The translations under genes were made by a program, and so were the position numbers. A DNA stretch of 64,000 nt from Fuerstiella sp. (GTDB lineage: Bacteria; Planctomycetota; Planctomycetia; Planctomycetales; Planctomycetaceae): NCBI GenBank assembly GCA_022843805.1, contig JALHMY010000006.1, forward strand, positions 62,001 through 126,000. The letters run 5' to 3'. Each line of letters begins with the position of its first letter. The stretch's first letter is position 1. The notes beneath the pieces are model-generated. The model did no database searches. It saw only the letters and a program-made list of their open reading frames with translations, and was not told the DNA's origin. Below are positions 54,245-63,667 of the stretch, piece after piece.

Positions 54245-55876
54245 ATGCTGGACAACATGAGATCGTACTGGCGGCGAACAATACGCCGAATGAAATCGGC
54301 AGATTTCTTTTCTGGCGGGTGGTGGCGCAATTCTGTTCCGGCCTGGCTCAGGCCAGGATTCTACTGGACGCTGATCACGTTTCCTTTTCGTCTGTTCATG
54401 GCGGCATGGAGCGAGCGACGGCTGACGAACCTGCTTTGGAGTCTGCCGGCGGTTCTGGCCATCATTGTTGTGGCCCTCGCATTTCATCGATTGCGTTTGC
54501 AGGCCCGGTCAATATCGCATATCTACTGGCAGGATGCGAAAGTTGCCATGAAGGCAAAGGACTTTACGCGAGCCGAAATGCTGCTGGACAGAGTACTGTT
54601 CGAAAATGGCGCTTACATGAATGAAGCGAAGCATGACCTGTTCCAGGTGCTGTCTGAATCTGGCAGGAAGGACCAGGCTCAGTTGCTGGTCAAGTCATTG
54701 GCGCCCGATGATTCGACCGGAACGCCGGAGCTGCATCAGCAGATGGCAATCCTGCTCGCCGAAACGGCTTCAACGAAGAGTTCCGCCAAAGAACTGAGCG
54801 TGCTTCATCATCATCTGAAGTCTGCAGGAGAGAAAGCATCTGCTCAGCTGGATCTTGCATGGGGACGATACTACATCGCTGTCAGGGATCTTCCGTCCGC
54901 TCGAAAGTATCTCGAATCCGCAGCTGCAGAATTCCCTCAGCTCTGGAGTGCGGTTGGTGATATCAGTCTTCGGCTTGGCGATATGCAGGGGGCTGCAGCA
55001 GGCTTTGATCAGGCACATCAGCATCTCGCGCAGCAGCTTAAAGAATCCGGCCCGGATGCCAGAGATGTGCGAAAAGATTTTGTGGGCATATTGATGGCGC
55101 AAAGTCGAATCGTTGAAAAGCGTGAAACAGCCGTCAGTCTCATGGAAGAGGCAAGTACGGTGCTGACTGAAGGAATCAAATCAGACCCGGACGGCGAATG
55201 GAATAAATCTCTGGCACTGGTTTATGTCAGTTTTCACGAGCTTCTGGCAGCGGAAGGAGGTCATGAGATCAGCGAACTTCTGGCTCCACTTTCAAAGGCT
55301 TTGGAACAGGATCCCAATTGTGGTGCTGCTCTGAGCCTCCTGATGAAATACTCGGATGCAGATCTTAAAGGTGGGGGCAGTGTGCGTACGCTGCTTGCAA
55401 AAGTTGTGGCCGAAGGACGCGAGTCCGCACTGGCTCACCTGGCACTGGGAAACGTTTATGCTCGGGAGAATGACATTGAGAACGCCATTTTTCATTTTGA
55501 ACGAGCCATCTCAATTAACCCAAAGCTCGCCGATGTCATGAACAACCTTGCCTGGTCACTCGCTCATGAGTCCGGAAAACCCAACCTTGAACGCGCTTTG
55601 GGTCTGATTAACTCGGCTTTGGAAGAACGTCCCAACGATGCCAGTTTCCTTGATACTCGAGGCACCATTCTTATGAAAATGGGGCGGCATCGCGAAGCTC
55701 TTGACGACCTGGAAAAATCCATTACGGGGGTTCGCGATCCGGCTCCCGTCCACAATAAACTGGCTGCCATTTATCAGCAGCTGGGTAAAATGGACATGGC
55801 CAATCAGCACCGTGTCGTTGAACAGGAGATTCTTGAGAAGCGTCGCGGACAAAAAGTGACCGCCGATCAAAAGTGA
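54245..55876 (+). CDS. TPR-repeat membrane protein, exosortase-linked
   Basis: A 543-residue protein with two hydrophobic stretches near the N-terminus (~residues 38-55 and 66-84), then helical TPRs. Clear repeats include AKVAMKAKDFTRAEMLLDRV (~100) and, near the end, ALAHLALGNVYARENDIENAIFHFERA and KMGRHREALDDLEKS. Probably exposes the TPR part to the periplasm or cytoplasm as a docking platform. It begins immediately after the exosortase stop, implying a joint role in protein sorting or glycan assembly; similar TPR genes are common beside exosortases. Exact function unknown. Confidence 0.88.
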   Translation: MLDNMRSYWRRTIRRMKSADFFSGGWWRNSVPAWLRPGFYWTLITFPFRLFMAAWSERRLTNLLWSLPAVLAIIVVALAFHRLRLQARSISHIYWQDAKVAMKAKDFTRAEMLLDRVLFENGAYMNEAKHDLFQVLSESGRKDQAQLLVKSLAPDDSTGTPELHQQMAILLAETASTKSSAKELSVLHHHLKSAGEKASAQLDLAWGRYYIAVRDLPSARKYLESAAAEFPQLWSAVGDISLRLGDMQGAAAGFDQAHQHLAQQLKESGPDARDVRKDFVGILMAQSRIVEKRETAVSLMEEASTVLTEGIKSDPDGEWNKSLALVYVSFHELLAAEGGHEISELLAPLSKALEQDPNCGAALSLLMKYSDADLKGGGSVRTLLAKVVAEGRESALAHLALGNVYARENDIENAIFHFERAISINPKLADVMNNLAWSLAHESGKPNLERALGLINSALEERPNDASFLDTRGTILMKMGRHREALDDLEKSITGVRDPAPVHNKLAAIYQQLGKMDMANQHRVVEQEILEKRRGQKVTADQK

Positions 55877-56190
55877 TCGGCAGTTGCTTCGGTCTTGTCC
55901 CGGAAGGCCGATTCTGACAATGCCGGAGGTGATCGTGTTGTGAGGCGGTTTGCAAGTCGCCCCCTTGATTTTCCTCAGTTCTCCTCCTCCACGGAGGTAT
56001 CACTAATTACTCACGAAAAGGGTTCGTCTGTATACATCTACTGGGTGCACACCCGCTGGCACAGAGATTCTTCCAAAATTAGGACAAGTCTTATTGGAGG
56101 TAGTTCGAAAATCCTTCGGTTGCTCGCGATGGTTTCGAGTCGGAGTTTCTTAAGGATGAGTAACTTCACTGGCAGCGTGCCAGTCGCACC
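55877..56190. other. Intergenic region before the PilZ-like gene
   Basis: These 314 bases show no supported ORF. A small hairpin ACTGGC/GCCAGT lies just upstream of the following start (around 56168-56185) and could affect translation of the PilZ-like gene. Otherwise nothing recognised. Confidence 0.4.
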
Positions 56191-56913
56191 ATGACAGAAT
56201 CCCTGGAGATAACGATGCCGCAGTCGACTCGCTTTTACGGTATTCACCGACTAATTTCGGAAGAGCGAATTTCGATGCCGGGAGTTTCATCGGAGACCAT
56301 GGTTCCGGTGTACGTGGAACGTGGCCGAGTTCGCACGCAGGTGAATGTGCTTGAAGCTGCCGGGTTCGATTTGCGAGTTCTGTCAACGGTTAAAATTCCG
56401 GCAGGAAGCGAGGTTCGTGTCATTACAGAATCTGGGTTTCCCGCTTCCGAGTCCACATTCCCGGGAGTTGTTCACAACTCCAGATCGGGAACGCTTCGCA
56501 CCGAATGTGGAATTGTGCTGAGTCGGCGAGTACCACCGGAACTTGAATTGATGTGCAACGCCGGACTTCGCATCAATCTGCGATTTCAATGCTGTGTCAG
56601 TGGCGAGGTTCAGTGGGGAAACTCTGAGGCTCGCACTCGTGCAACCGTGCTGAACTATTCTCGTCATGGAGTCTGTTTGCGGTCTGATACCGTCGCAATC
56701 CCGGGAGAACCGTTTCGATTTTTCTGGGATCACCAGTCAGTGCGATATAGCCGATTGGCTGGCGGCAGCCAGTGTGTCCTGGGCACCGTTCGATGGGCTA
56801 CGGGCGAAGAAGGCCTGAGTCTCGCAGGATGTGAATTAACGCGTTCTCTGGGATATGTTATGTCTGGCATCGATGACAGACTGCTGCAGGAGATTCAAAA
56901 GGGCCAGCGATGA
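56191..56913 (+). CDS. PilZ-domain-like protein, possible cyclic-di-GMP effector
   Basis: A soluble 240-residue protein that seems to have two related beta-rich halves. The second (residues ~130-215) has RFQCCVSGEVQWG, then NYSRHGVCLRS, resembling the PilZ D/NxSxxG motif, and FFW. The first half has FDLRVLSTVKIPAGSEV and GVVHNSRSG, a degenerate version. If PilZ, it may sense c-di-GMP and control the neighbouring polysaccharide or exosortase genes. The canonical RxxxR motif is not clear, so binding is uncertain. Stands between the exosortase unit and the RND genes. Confidence 0.6.
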   Translation: MTESLEITMPQSTRFYGIHRLISEERISMPGVSSETMVPVYVERGRVRTQVNVLEAAGFDLRVLSTVKIPAGSEVRVITESGFPASESTFPGVVHNSRSGTLRTECGIVLSRRVPPELELMCNAGLRINLRFQCCVSGEVQWGNSEARTRATVLNYSRHGVCLRSDTVAIPGEPFRFFWDHQSVRYSRLAGGSQCVLGTVRWATGEEGLSLAGCELTRSLGYVMSGIDDRLLQEIQKGQR

Positions 56914-57037
56914 TGGCGGCTCGGTCCGGGGAATTGTGTGACACCGTGCCGGTTTTGGAGACGCGGTTGACAATACTGTTCAGGGATCATTCTAATGGGA
57001 GGATTAGAATTGTTGCCTGTGGACAGGATTGAAGAAA

Positions 57038-58513
57038 ATGTCCGATCATTTGTCGATGCGGCCTCCCCGACGTGTGTGTTTGTCTGCGCGCCTGCAGATT
57101 GCCCTGGTTGCTTTGAATCGCTGGTATGCTGTCGGGCTGCTGTTGTGCCTGCCGGCCTGTAGCAGGGTTGGCGAAGAATCGGCAGCGGAGGTGGTTGCAG
57201 AACTGCCCGTCATTGACGCTTCGCTGTTGACCGTTGAGATGCAATCCTGGCCGAAAACGGTCCGCAGCCATGGAAGTCTCGTGGCAGATGAAGCTGCCGT
57301 GGTTGGCAGCCGTCTCGAGGGCCGGGTTGAAGACGTCTATGTGGACCTGGGAGACACCGTCAAAGCGGGCGCCCCGCTTGTCACGCTCAGTCAGGCACAA
57401 TTCACCCTGAAAGTGGCTCAGGCAGAGGCTCAGTTGCTGCAGACCCGTTCCGCGGTGGGTCTGAACGATGGCGAGCCGGTATCACAGCTGAACCCGGAGA
57501 ACTCACCACCGGTGCTCGAACAAAAAGCTCTCTGGAATGAAGCGAGGGCGAATGTCGAGCGTGCCATGCAGCTGCGTGATCGAAATTCCATCACCGTTGC
57601 TGACTTTGAACAGGTCGCTGCGACTGCAGCCGTGACTGAGGCGCGATATAAGTCGGCGTTAAACAGCGTTCGTGAAAAAATTGCGTTGATTGGAGTGCGG
57701 GAAGCGGAATTGTCTCTGGCGCGGGAAGAGTTGAATGACACGGTGATAAGAGTACCGTTTGACGGTTTAATTCAGCAAAAACAGGTTTCAGCGGGCACAT
57801 ATGTCCGGATCGGGGATTCGATAGCGACCGTTGTTCGTACCGATGTGCTCCGTTTTCGCGGAACAATTCCTGAACGTCATGCTTTGTCGCTGACAAAAGG
57901 TCAGTCTGTTGAACTGCAGATCGAGTCTGTTCCGGCGCCGGTCAGTGTCAGGGTGACTCGAATCAGTCCGGCACTTGACCTTTTGAGTCGGTCGCTGCTG
58001 TTTGAGGCTGTCGTGGAAAATAGTGATGGCGGCCTTCGCAGCGGCTTATTTGCAGAAGCAACTGTCGTGATCGATTCGCAGTCGCAGGCAATTGTTATTC
58101 CGCAGTCGGCTCTGAGTGAGTTTGCGGGGGCCGAGAAAGTCTGGAAGGTCGTGGACGGAAAGTGCCGGGAGCAGGCGGTTCTGGCGGGAGAACGGCGCGG
58201 GCAGCTGGTCGAGATTCTGGAAGGATTAGAGTCCGGAGATGTAGTTTTGCAGGATGCGGCTTTGGGTAAACCGGCATTGATTCGGATGCCTGTAAAGCTG
58301 GATGAGACTCTGGAGTCATCCCGACTTTCAAACCGGAGCACAGATAAATCGTCTGATCCGGGCGGCTTACCGTCTGCCATCAGTTCGATCACTGAGCCGC
58401 CTGAGCCGACGGAAGACGAGAAGCCGACGGCAAACGGCGTGAAATCAGCGGCTGTACAATCGGGGGCAAAGGAGAGCGGTTCTGAGGCCGCGTCGAGCGA
58501 AAACTCGGAATAA
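57038..58513 (+). CDS. RND efflux periplasmic adaptor (membrane fusion protein), lipoprotein
   Basis: Links an inner-membrane RND pump to an outer-membrane channel. A lipoprotein signal ends LLLCLPACSR, with lipobox Cys at about residue 40. Then come lipoyl (SHGSLVADEAAVVGSRLEGRVEDVYVDLGDTVKAG), a helical hairpin (residues ~130-235), beta-barrel and membrane-proximal domains (VIRVPFDGLIQQKQVSAGTYVRIGD). The C-terminal ~70 residues are low-complexity, Glu/Ser/Pro-rich. Start ATG 57038; TTG 57029 is possible. The RND permease gene follows after 48 bases. Substrate unknown. Confidence 0.92.
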   Translation: MSDHLSMRPPRRVCLSARLQIALVALNRWYAVGLLLCLPACSRVGEESAAEVVAELPVIDASLLTVEMQSWPKTVRSHGSLVADEAAVVGSRLEGRVEDVYVDLGDTVKAGAPLVTLSQAQFTLKVAQAEAQLLQTRSAVGLNDGEPVSQLNPENSPPVLEQKALWNEARANVERAMQLRDRNSITVADFEQVAATAAVTEARYKSALNSVREKIALIGVREAELSLAREELNDTVIRVPFDGLIQQKQVSAGTYVRIGDSIATVVRTDVLRFRGTIPERHALSLTKGQSVELQIESVPAPVSVRVTRISPALDLLSRSLLFEAVVENSDGGLRSGLFAEATVVIDSQSQAIVIPQSALSEFAGAEKVWKVVDGKCREQAVLAGERRGQLVEILEGLESGDVVLQDAALGKPALIRMPVKLDETLESSRLSNRSTDKSSDPGGLPSAISSITEPPEPTEDEKPTANGVKSAAVQSGAKESGSEAASSENSE

Positions 58514-58561
58514 CCGATTTGAAGTGGGCCGACTGTAAAAGGTTTAGCTGGAGAATTCGCT

Positions 58562-61500
58562 GTGTCGTGGCTGGCAGAAATTTGTGTAAAGCGGCCTGTC
58601 TTTGCTCTGATGTTAATTCTGGCTTTGATTGTTGGGGGAGTAACCGCATTTCCTCAGCTGGGAGTCGATCGTTTTCCCAATATGGATCTTCCGACGATCT
58701 TTGTCCGCACGAATTATCCGGGAGCAGCCTCCGAAGAAGTTGAATCAGAAGTCAGCTCAGTCATTGAAGATGCAGTCGCGACCGTCGCCGGAATTGAGGA
58801 ACTGCGTTCTATTTCACGCGATGGTCGATCCTTTGTGCTGGTAACGTTTAGTCTGGACCGGAATGTTGATGCGGCTACTCAGGATGTCCGCGATGCAGTA
58901 TCCGGCGTGATGAATCGATTGCCGCCCGACATTGACCCGCCTGTTGTTCAGAAGCAGGATCTGGATTCATCTCCCGTCATGACACTCGCCGTGTCCGGGC
59001 CGCGTACAGCGCGTGAGTTATTTGTACTGGCAGATAACTACGTCAAGAATGTGATCGAGTCATCAAAAGGTGTTGGCGAAGTTCGAATTGCCGGGGCAGC
59101 CGACCGGGCAGTTAAGATTGAGATTGATGCCCGAAGACTTGCCGCTCACCGTCTTTCCATCCTGGAGGTTCGGGAAGCAATTGTACGTCAGAATACGGAG
59201 GTACCCGGCGGCCGAATTGATGAGGGGCGACGTGAAAGGGCGCTCCGCACGATGGGCCGTGTTTCTCATTCGCGTTTGTTTCCGGATCTTGTGGTTTCCA
59301 CGGTCAATGGCTCTCCGGTACGGCTGAGTGATCTCGGTCAGGTCCATGATTCAACCAAGGATGTTCGCACAATGGCAAGGCTGAATGGACAGCCGGCGGT
59401 TGTGCTTCAGGTGCAGCGTCAGTCGGGTGAAAATACAGTGGCCGTAATTGACAGCGTAAAAAAGATGCTGCCACGCTGTCAGGATTTACTGCCGGATGAT
59501 GTAAAGGTTGAGGTGATCCAGGACCAGTCACGTTATATCGTCGCTGCTTTGCACGAGATTGAACAGCATTTAATTTCGGGCAGTATTCTGGCGTGTATTA
59601 CCGTGCTTTTGTTTATGAGATCGTGGCGATCGACCGTCATCGCGTCGGTGGCAATTCCCGCTTCGATTATCGCCACTTTCGCGTTCATGAAGTGGTTCGA
59701 CTTCACGCTCAATAACGTGACGATGCTGGCACTCGTGCTGATGGTGGGTGTTGTTATTGACGACGCAATTGTGGTACTTGAAAACGTATTCCTGTGCATT
59801 GAAGAACGCGGGATGGACCCGATGACGGCTGCCGTTGAAGGGACCAGAGAAATCGGACTGGCGGTACTGGCAACCACTCTTTCGCTGGTCATTGTGTTTC
59901 TGCCCGTTTCATTTTTGTCCAGCGTCACCGGGCGCATGCTGTTTCAGTTTGGCGTGACGGCGACTGTTGCCATTATGGTTTCCATGCTGGTTAGTTTTTC
60001 GCTGACACCGATGATGTGCAGCAGAATGCTGAAGTCCGTGTCGTCAGTGTCAGGGGCCGGCCAGCCCGCATCCCGCCGCGGAATCTACTATCTCATCGAG
60101 GTCTCTTATCTGTGGATGCTGGCGCGAGCCATGCGGTTTCGCTGGCTGGTTTTGCTGGTATCGGTGGGAGTTATGGCCTCGAATATTCCTCTCTATTCAC
60201 TCGTCAGGCAGGACTACATTCCGCTGAATGTTGATGAATCGGAATTCGAAGTTCGGGTCGAAGCGAAACAGGGAGCCAGTCTGAGTTCGATGCGGGATGC
60301 TGTCGAACTGATTGAGGCGGAAGTTCGTCAGATTGATGGCATTCAGACCATGCTGACTTCGCTTGGAAGTCAGGGATTTGGGGAAGTCAATCGTGCGGAT
60401 ATGTTTATTCGACTGACCGACACAACTCAGAGAACATTTTCGCTGGGACGCTGGTTTGAGGGATTGCTGCAGGGCGACATGAAGGCTGCGTTCAAAGGTA
60501 ATTTTACGCAGCGCGACAAGATGGCAGAGGTACGAACGCGACTGAATTCCATTCCCGATATTCGTGTTTCAGTGAGGAATCTGACTTCACTGCGGCAGGG
60601 TGCTCCGGTAGATATTGACTTCTCCATCACCGGTCCGGAAATAGGTCGCCTGCTGGCTTTCAGTGATGAACTGACTGCCAGAGCAAAACAGATTCCCGGA
60701 ATCGTGGACGTAGCCTCAACTCTGCAGATTGATAGCCCGGAGCTGCTTGCCAGAATTGACCGTGAGCGTGCGGCCGCTCTGGGTGTGGATGTCCGGGAGA
60801 TTGCCGATACGCTTCGAATTGCAGTGGGCGGTGACGATCGAGTGTCACGATATCGGGATCGAACAATCGATGACGCATACGATGTGGAGCTTCGACTTGT
60901 CGGCATCGATCGTGGTGATATCGAATCGATTTCCCAGCTGTATGTGCGAGCAAACCCCGACCCGGGCGTGATTTCTCCGCTGGCAATGATTGCAGTACGT
61001 GAACTGGGGACCGTACCGACACACCTCGATAACCTTGTATCCTTCGAGCATCATCAGGCGGCGTCGCGGATTGACAGACTGAATCGACAGCGAATGGTTG
61101 CCGTCAGGGCGAACGTAGACGGCGAGTATGCCCTGGGTGATCGTATTGAAGCGATGCGGGCCGCTGCGAAGGAAATTGGTATACCTGCCGGATTCAGTAC
61201 TCAGGTTCTGGGTGGTGGCCGCGAGCTTGAACGAACGCTGGCAGATTTTGGCTGGACAATGGCGCTGTCGTTTATCTTCATGTATATCGTGCTTGCCGCT
61301 CAGTACGAACACCTCGTTCATCCATTCGTAATTCTGTTATCCCTTCCTCTTGCCGTTCCGTTTGGGCTGCTCAGTTTGTACTGGGGCGGAGAGTCACTCA
61401 ATCTTTACTCGGCGATGGGAATTCTGGTGTTGTTTGGAGTTGTGAAGAAGGCGGCAATTCTGCAGATCGATCATACCAATGCACTGCGTGAAAAGGGGAT

Positions 61501-61765
61501 GGAGCGTACGCAGGCAATTATGCAGGCGAACCGGGACCGACTGCGGCCCATTCTGATGACGACCGTTTCCTTTGTCGCCGGTTTGCTGCCACTTCTGATT
61601 GCGACCGGACCGGGAGCAGAGGAACGTCGATCCATTGCTGTACTGGCGGTGGGTGGGCAGACGTTTTCGCTGCTGCTTACTCTGCTGGCCGTGCCCGTGC
61701 TGTATTCGTTCTTCGACGACCTTGGCAATCTAATGAAAAAGTTTTTGCTTCGAAAAGGTGTTTAG
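58562..61765 (+). CDS. RND efflux permease (AcrB/MdtC family)
   Basis: Proton-driven inner-membrane exporter, 1067 residues, family length. Membrane helix 1 begins CVKRPVFALMLILALIVGG. Helix 4 has GVVIDDAIVVLENV, with the Asp-Asp proton relay, and the helix-10 Lys is in FGVVKKAAILQID. The porter domains and 12 hydrophobic segments are in the right order. Start GTG 58562 has GGAGA ~8 bases upstream. The stop codon TAG overlaps the left edge of a repeat element (61765-61817), so the original C-terminus may have been different. Confidence 0.95.
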   Translation: MSWLAEICVKRPVFALMLILALIVGGVTAFPQLGVDRFPNMDLPTIFVRTNYPGAASEEVESEVSSVIEDAVATVAGIEELRSISRDGRSFVLVTFSLDRNVDAATQDVRDAVSGVMNRLPPDIDPPVVQKQDLDSSPVMTLAVSGPRTARELFVLADNYVKNVIESSKGVGEVRIAGAADRAVKIEIDARRLAAHRLSILEVREAIVRQNTEVPGGRIDEGRRERALRTMGRVSHSRLFPDLVVSTVNGSPVRLSDLGQVHDSTKDVRTMARLNGQPAVVLQVQRQSGENTVAVIDSVKKMLPRCQDLLPDDVKVEVIQDQSRYIVAALHEIEQHLISGSILACITVLLFMRSWRSTVIASVAIPASIIATFAFMKWFDFTLNNVTMLALVLMVGVVIDDAIVVLENVFLCIEERGMDPMTAAVEGTREIGLAVLATTLSLVIVFLPVSFLSSVTGRMLFQFGVTATVAIMVSMLVSFSLTPMMCSRMLKSVSSVSGAGQPASRRGIYYLIEVSYLWMLARAMRFRWLVLLVSVGVMASNIPLYSLVRQDYIPLNVDESEFEVRVEAKQGASLSSMRDAVELIEAEVRQIDGIQTMLTSLGSQGFGEVNRADMFIRLTDTTQRTFSLGRWFEGLLQGDMKAAFKGNFTQRDKMAEVRTRLNSIPDIRVSVRNLTSLRQGAPVDIDFSITGPEIGRLLAFSDELTARAKQIPGIVDVASTLQIDSPELLARIDRERAAALGVDVREIADTLRIAVGGDDRVSRYRDRTIDDAYDVELRLVGIDRGDIESISQLYVRANPDPGVISPLAMIAVRELGTVPTHLDNLVSFEHHQAASRIDRLNRQRMVAVRANVDGEYALGDRIEAMRAAAKEIGIPAGFSTQVLGGGRELERTLADFGWTMALSFIFMYIVLAAQYEHLVHPFVILLSLPLAVPFGLLSLYWGGESLNLYSAMGILVLFGVVKKAAILQIDHTNALREKGMERTQAIMQANRDRLRPILMTTVSFVAGLLPLLIATGPGAEERRSIAVLAVGGQTFSLLLTLLAVPVLYSFFDDLGNLMKKFLLRKGV

Positions 61766-61817
61766 AACCCCTGGCAAAACCGGCATGAGCCACGACGCCG
61801 GAGGCTTTTCGTGGTTC
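61765..61817. repeat. Short relative of the MITE-like element, at the RND gene end
   Basis: GAACCCCTGGCAAAACCGGC at the left matches the left end of the 22395 element (GAACCCCTAACAAAACCTGC), with TGAGCC following in both. The right end GGTTC complements the left GAACC, and TTA flanks both sides (61762-61764, 61818-61820), as at the FkbM insertion. An inner CCGGC/GCCGG can form a hairpin. At 53 bp it is a shortened or minimal form of the element. Confidence 0.7.
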
Positions 61818-61868
61818 TTAACCGCCTGCTGAAGCGTATTGGTCTTCTGAATCGTACTGACCTTCAGA

Positions 61869-62429
61869 TCAGTCCAGCAGATCGATATCTGCTTCGTCGA
61901 CGAGGACCGATGCTCCCTGCTGCATGAAGTTCACAATGACTGTCAGGCGGTGCTGGTTATCAACCTTACTAATCGTGCCCTTCATGCCGGTCATCGCACC
62001 TGTGCGGATCATGGCGGGCCGACCAATCAGCGGTTTCGGCTCTGGTCGCACGTCGTTACCCTCATGGGTCATCAGGTAAATACGGCGCAGGTCGCTTTGC
62101 AGCTCCTCCGGCGATTTGACGTCGAGACATCGGGAAATACAGCCTGTGCTCACCGCCTCATATCGATCGACATTTGTACCGCACACAAAAACGTAGCCCG
62201 TAAACAGCGGCTGATAGCTGGTTCGAATCCGCCCGGCGGGCGAGCGTTTTCGATGAGGGGCCAGTGGGCAGTAATGGGCGATTTCCTTGCGTCGTAACTG
62301 TCTGACGAGCTCCTTTTCCTGACGGGCCAGGGTATACATGGCGTACCACGACTGATCGACCGTCAGGTGGAAGCTTTCGTCCAGCAGATTTTGAGGATAC
62401 AGCTCAGGTTCTTTTGCCAGAATTGGCAT
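61869..62429 (-). CDS. NusG/RfaH-like transcription elongation factor
   Basis: Specialised NusG paralogue, likely an antiterminator for long polysaccharide operons. The N-terminal NGN domain is visible in WYAMYTLARQEKELVRQL and YQPLFTGYVFV. The C-terminal KOW-like part has GRPAMIRTGAMTGMKGTISKVDN. 186 residues, as for RfaH/UpxY-type proteins. A GAGGAG 9 bases before ATG 62429 supports the start. It lies just beyond the polysaccharide locus on the opposite strand, divergent from the RmlD-like gene. Target operon inferred from position. Confidence 0.85.
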   Translation of the reverse strand: MPILAKEPELYPQNLLDESFHLTVDQSWYAMYTLARQEKELVRQLRRKEIAHYCPLAPHRKRSPAGRIRTSYQPLFTGYVFVCGTNVDRYEAVSTGCISRCLDVKSPEELQSDLRRIYLMTHEGNDVRPEPKPLIGRPAMIRTGAMTGMKGTISKVDNQHRLTVIVNFMQQGASVLVDEADIDLLD

Positions 62430-62734
62430 GGTGGCGACTCCTCTTCACGCTTTAAATCGCTGACTTTCCAGAATCGCGGCAGGCGACATCTCAGGTGTGC
62501 GTCTGTCGGCCTAAATCGACAAGCTGATTTCCATGACTTGATTCTACCGGGGTGATTCCAGCAGTTAAATCATATAACCCGCCTGCTCATTGCACTCTCC
62601 GGAGAATTTTCCGATAAGCACGGTGTTGCCGCCATTGCCACTGGAAACTGACAGGCGATACTGTGTATGGACCGCTGGTCGTCTGGGAAGGCTGAATTTT
62701 GTTCCTGTAGTGAAATTGAGTGAAAGTCGCGAGA
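62430..62734. other. Divergent intergenic region
   Basis: These 305 bases separate the NusG-like gene (minus) from the RmlD-like gene (plus) and must carry both promoters. I see only a short palindrome CTCCGGAG and no clear boxes or ORFs. Confidence 0.4.
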
Positions 62735-63601
62735 ATGATCGTTCTGCTGGGTGGGAATGGCTTTGTTGGCAGTGCAATCCACCGCTGTTTACAGCGGCAG
62801 GGAATTCCCGTGGACGTTATTTCCCGCAGCCAGCTGGATTATTCCCGAGTTGAATCTCTGACCGGGTATCTGAAGGAGCGGCGTCCGGAGTTTTTAATCA
62901 ATGCGGCTGGTTATACCGGACGGCCGAACGTAGATGCCTGTGAGCTTCATAAGACCGAATGCCTGCACGGAAACGCAGTGTTGCCGGGCGTTGTCCGCCA
63001 GGCCTGTGAAGAGGCGAAGATTCCCTGGGGCCACATCTCATCGGGATGTATCTACACGGGAGTTCGGTCGGATGGTGCCGGATTTACTGAAGAGGACAAA
63101 CCCAACTTCTCGTTTCGTCAAAACAACTGCAGTTTTTACTCGGGGTGTAAGGCACTTGGAGAAGAGGTTCTTCAGGGTGCGTCGCAGTGTTTCATCTGGC
63201 GACTTCGGATTCCGTTCAACAACGAGGATTCTGCCCGAAACTACATCAGCAAAATGATGCGGTACGAATGTCTCCTGAATGCCACCAACAGTCTGTCAGA
63301 ACTGGATGAATTCTCCGCCGCATGTGTGTCGTGCTGGACACAGCGCGTCCCGTTCGGAATCTACAATCTGACGAATCCTGGAAGTGTGAACACGCAGCAG
63401 GTTGTCGAGTTGATTCGAAAACACGGTCTCAGCGATCGGACTTTCAGGTTCTTTGACTCAGAAGATCAGTTCATGCGAACGGCCGCCATCGCACCCCGGT
63501 CCAACTGCGTTCTTGACAGCCGCAAAGCCATTTCAGCCGGCATCAGTATGCGGCCGGTTGAAGAAGCTCTTGAGCAGGCGATGAAGAACTGGAAGAAATA
63601 A
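62735..63601 (+). CDS. RmlD-like NAD(P)-dependent sugar reductase/epimerase
   Basis: SDR-fold enzyme. VLLGGNGFVGSAIH starts the Rossmann fold. INAAGYTGRPNVDACELHK resembles the RmlD family pattern (AA.T.VD.AE). ISSGCIYTG provides the Ser/Thr. The Tyr of the usual YxxxK is in FYSGCKALGEEV (Tyr-Ser-Gly-Cys-Lys). 288 residues from ATG 62735; GTG 62720 is an alternative. Its location near the polysaccharide genes suggests nucleotide-sugar synthesis, but it is divergent from NusG and not part of the large operon. Specific substrate unknown. Confidence 0.82.
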   Translation: MIVLLGGNGFVGSAIHRCLQRQGIPVDVISRSQLDYSRVESLTGYLKERRPEFLINAAGYTGRPNVDACELHKTECLHGNAVLPGVVRQACEEAKIPWGHISSGCIYTGVRSDGAGFTEEDKPNFSFRQNNCSFYSGCKALGEEVLQGASQCFIWRLRIPFNNEDSARNYISKMMRYECLLNATNSLSELDEFSAACVSCWTQRVPFGIYNLTNPGSVNTQQVVELIRKHGLSDRTFRFFDSEDQFMRTAAIAPRSNCVLDSRKAISAGISMRPVEEALEQAMKNWKK

Positions 63602-63667
63602 AAATCAAACATCTCTGCATCGACCGGAATACGATCTTCCGGAGCTTACCGACTACGCATCGAGCGT

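Noticed and set aside
63624-63642. CCGGAA/TTCCGG hairpin between convergent genes
   Set aside because: Only 6 bp and no T-run on either side, so a terminator cannot be claimed.
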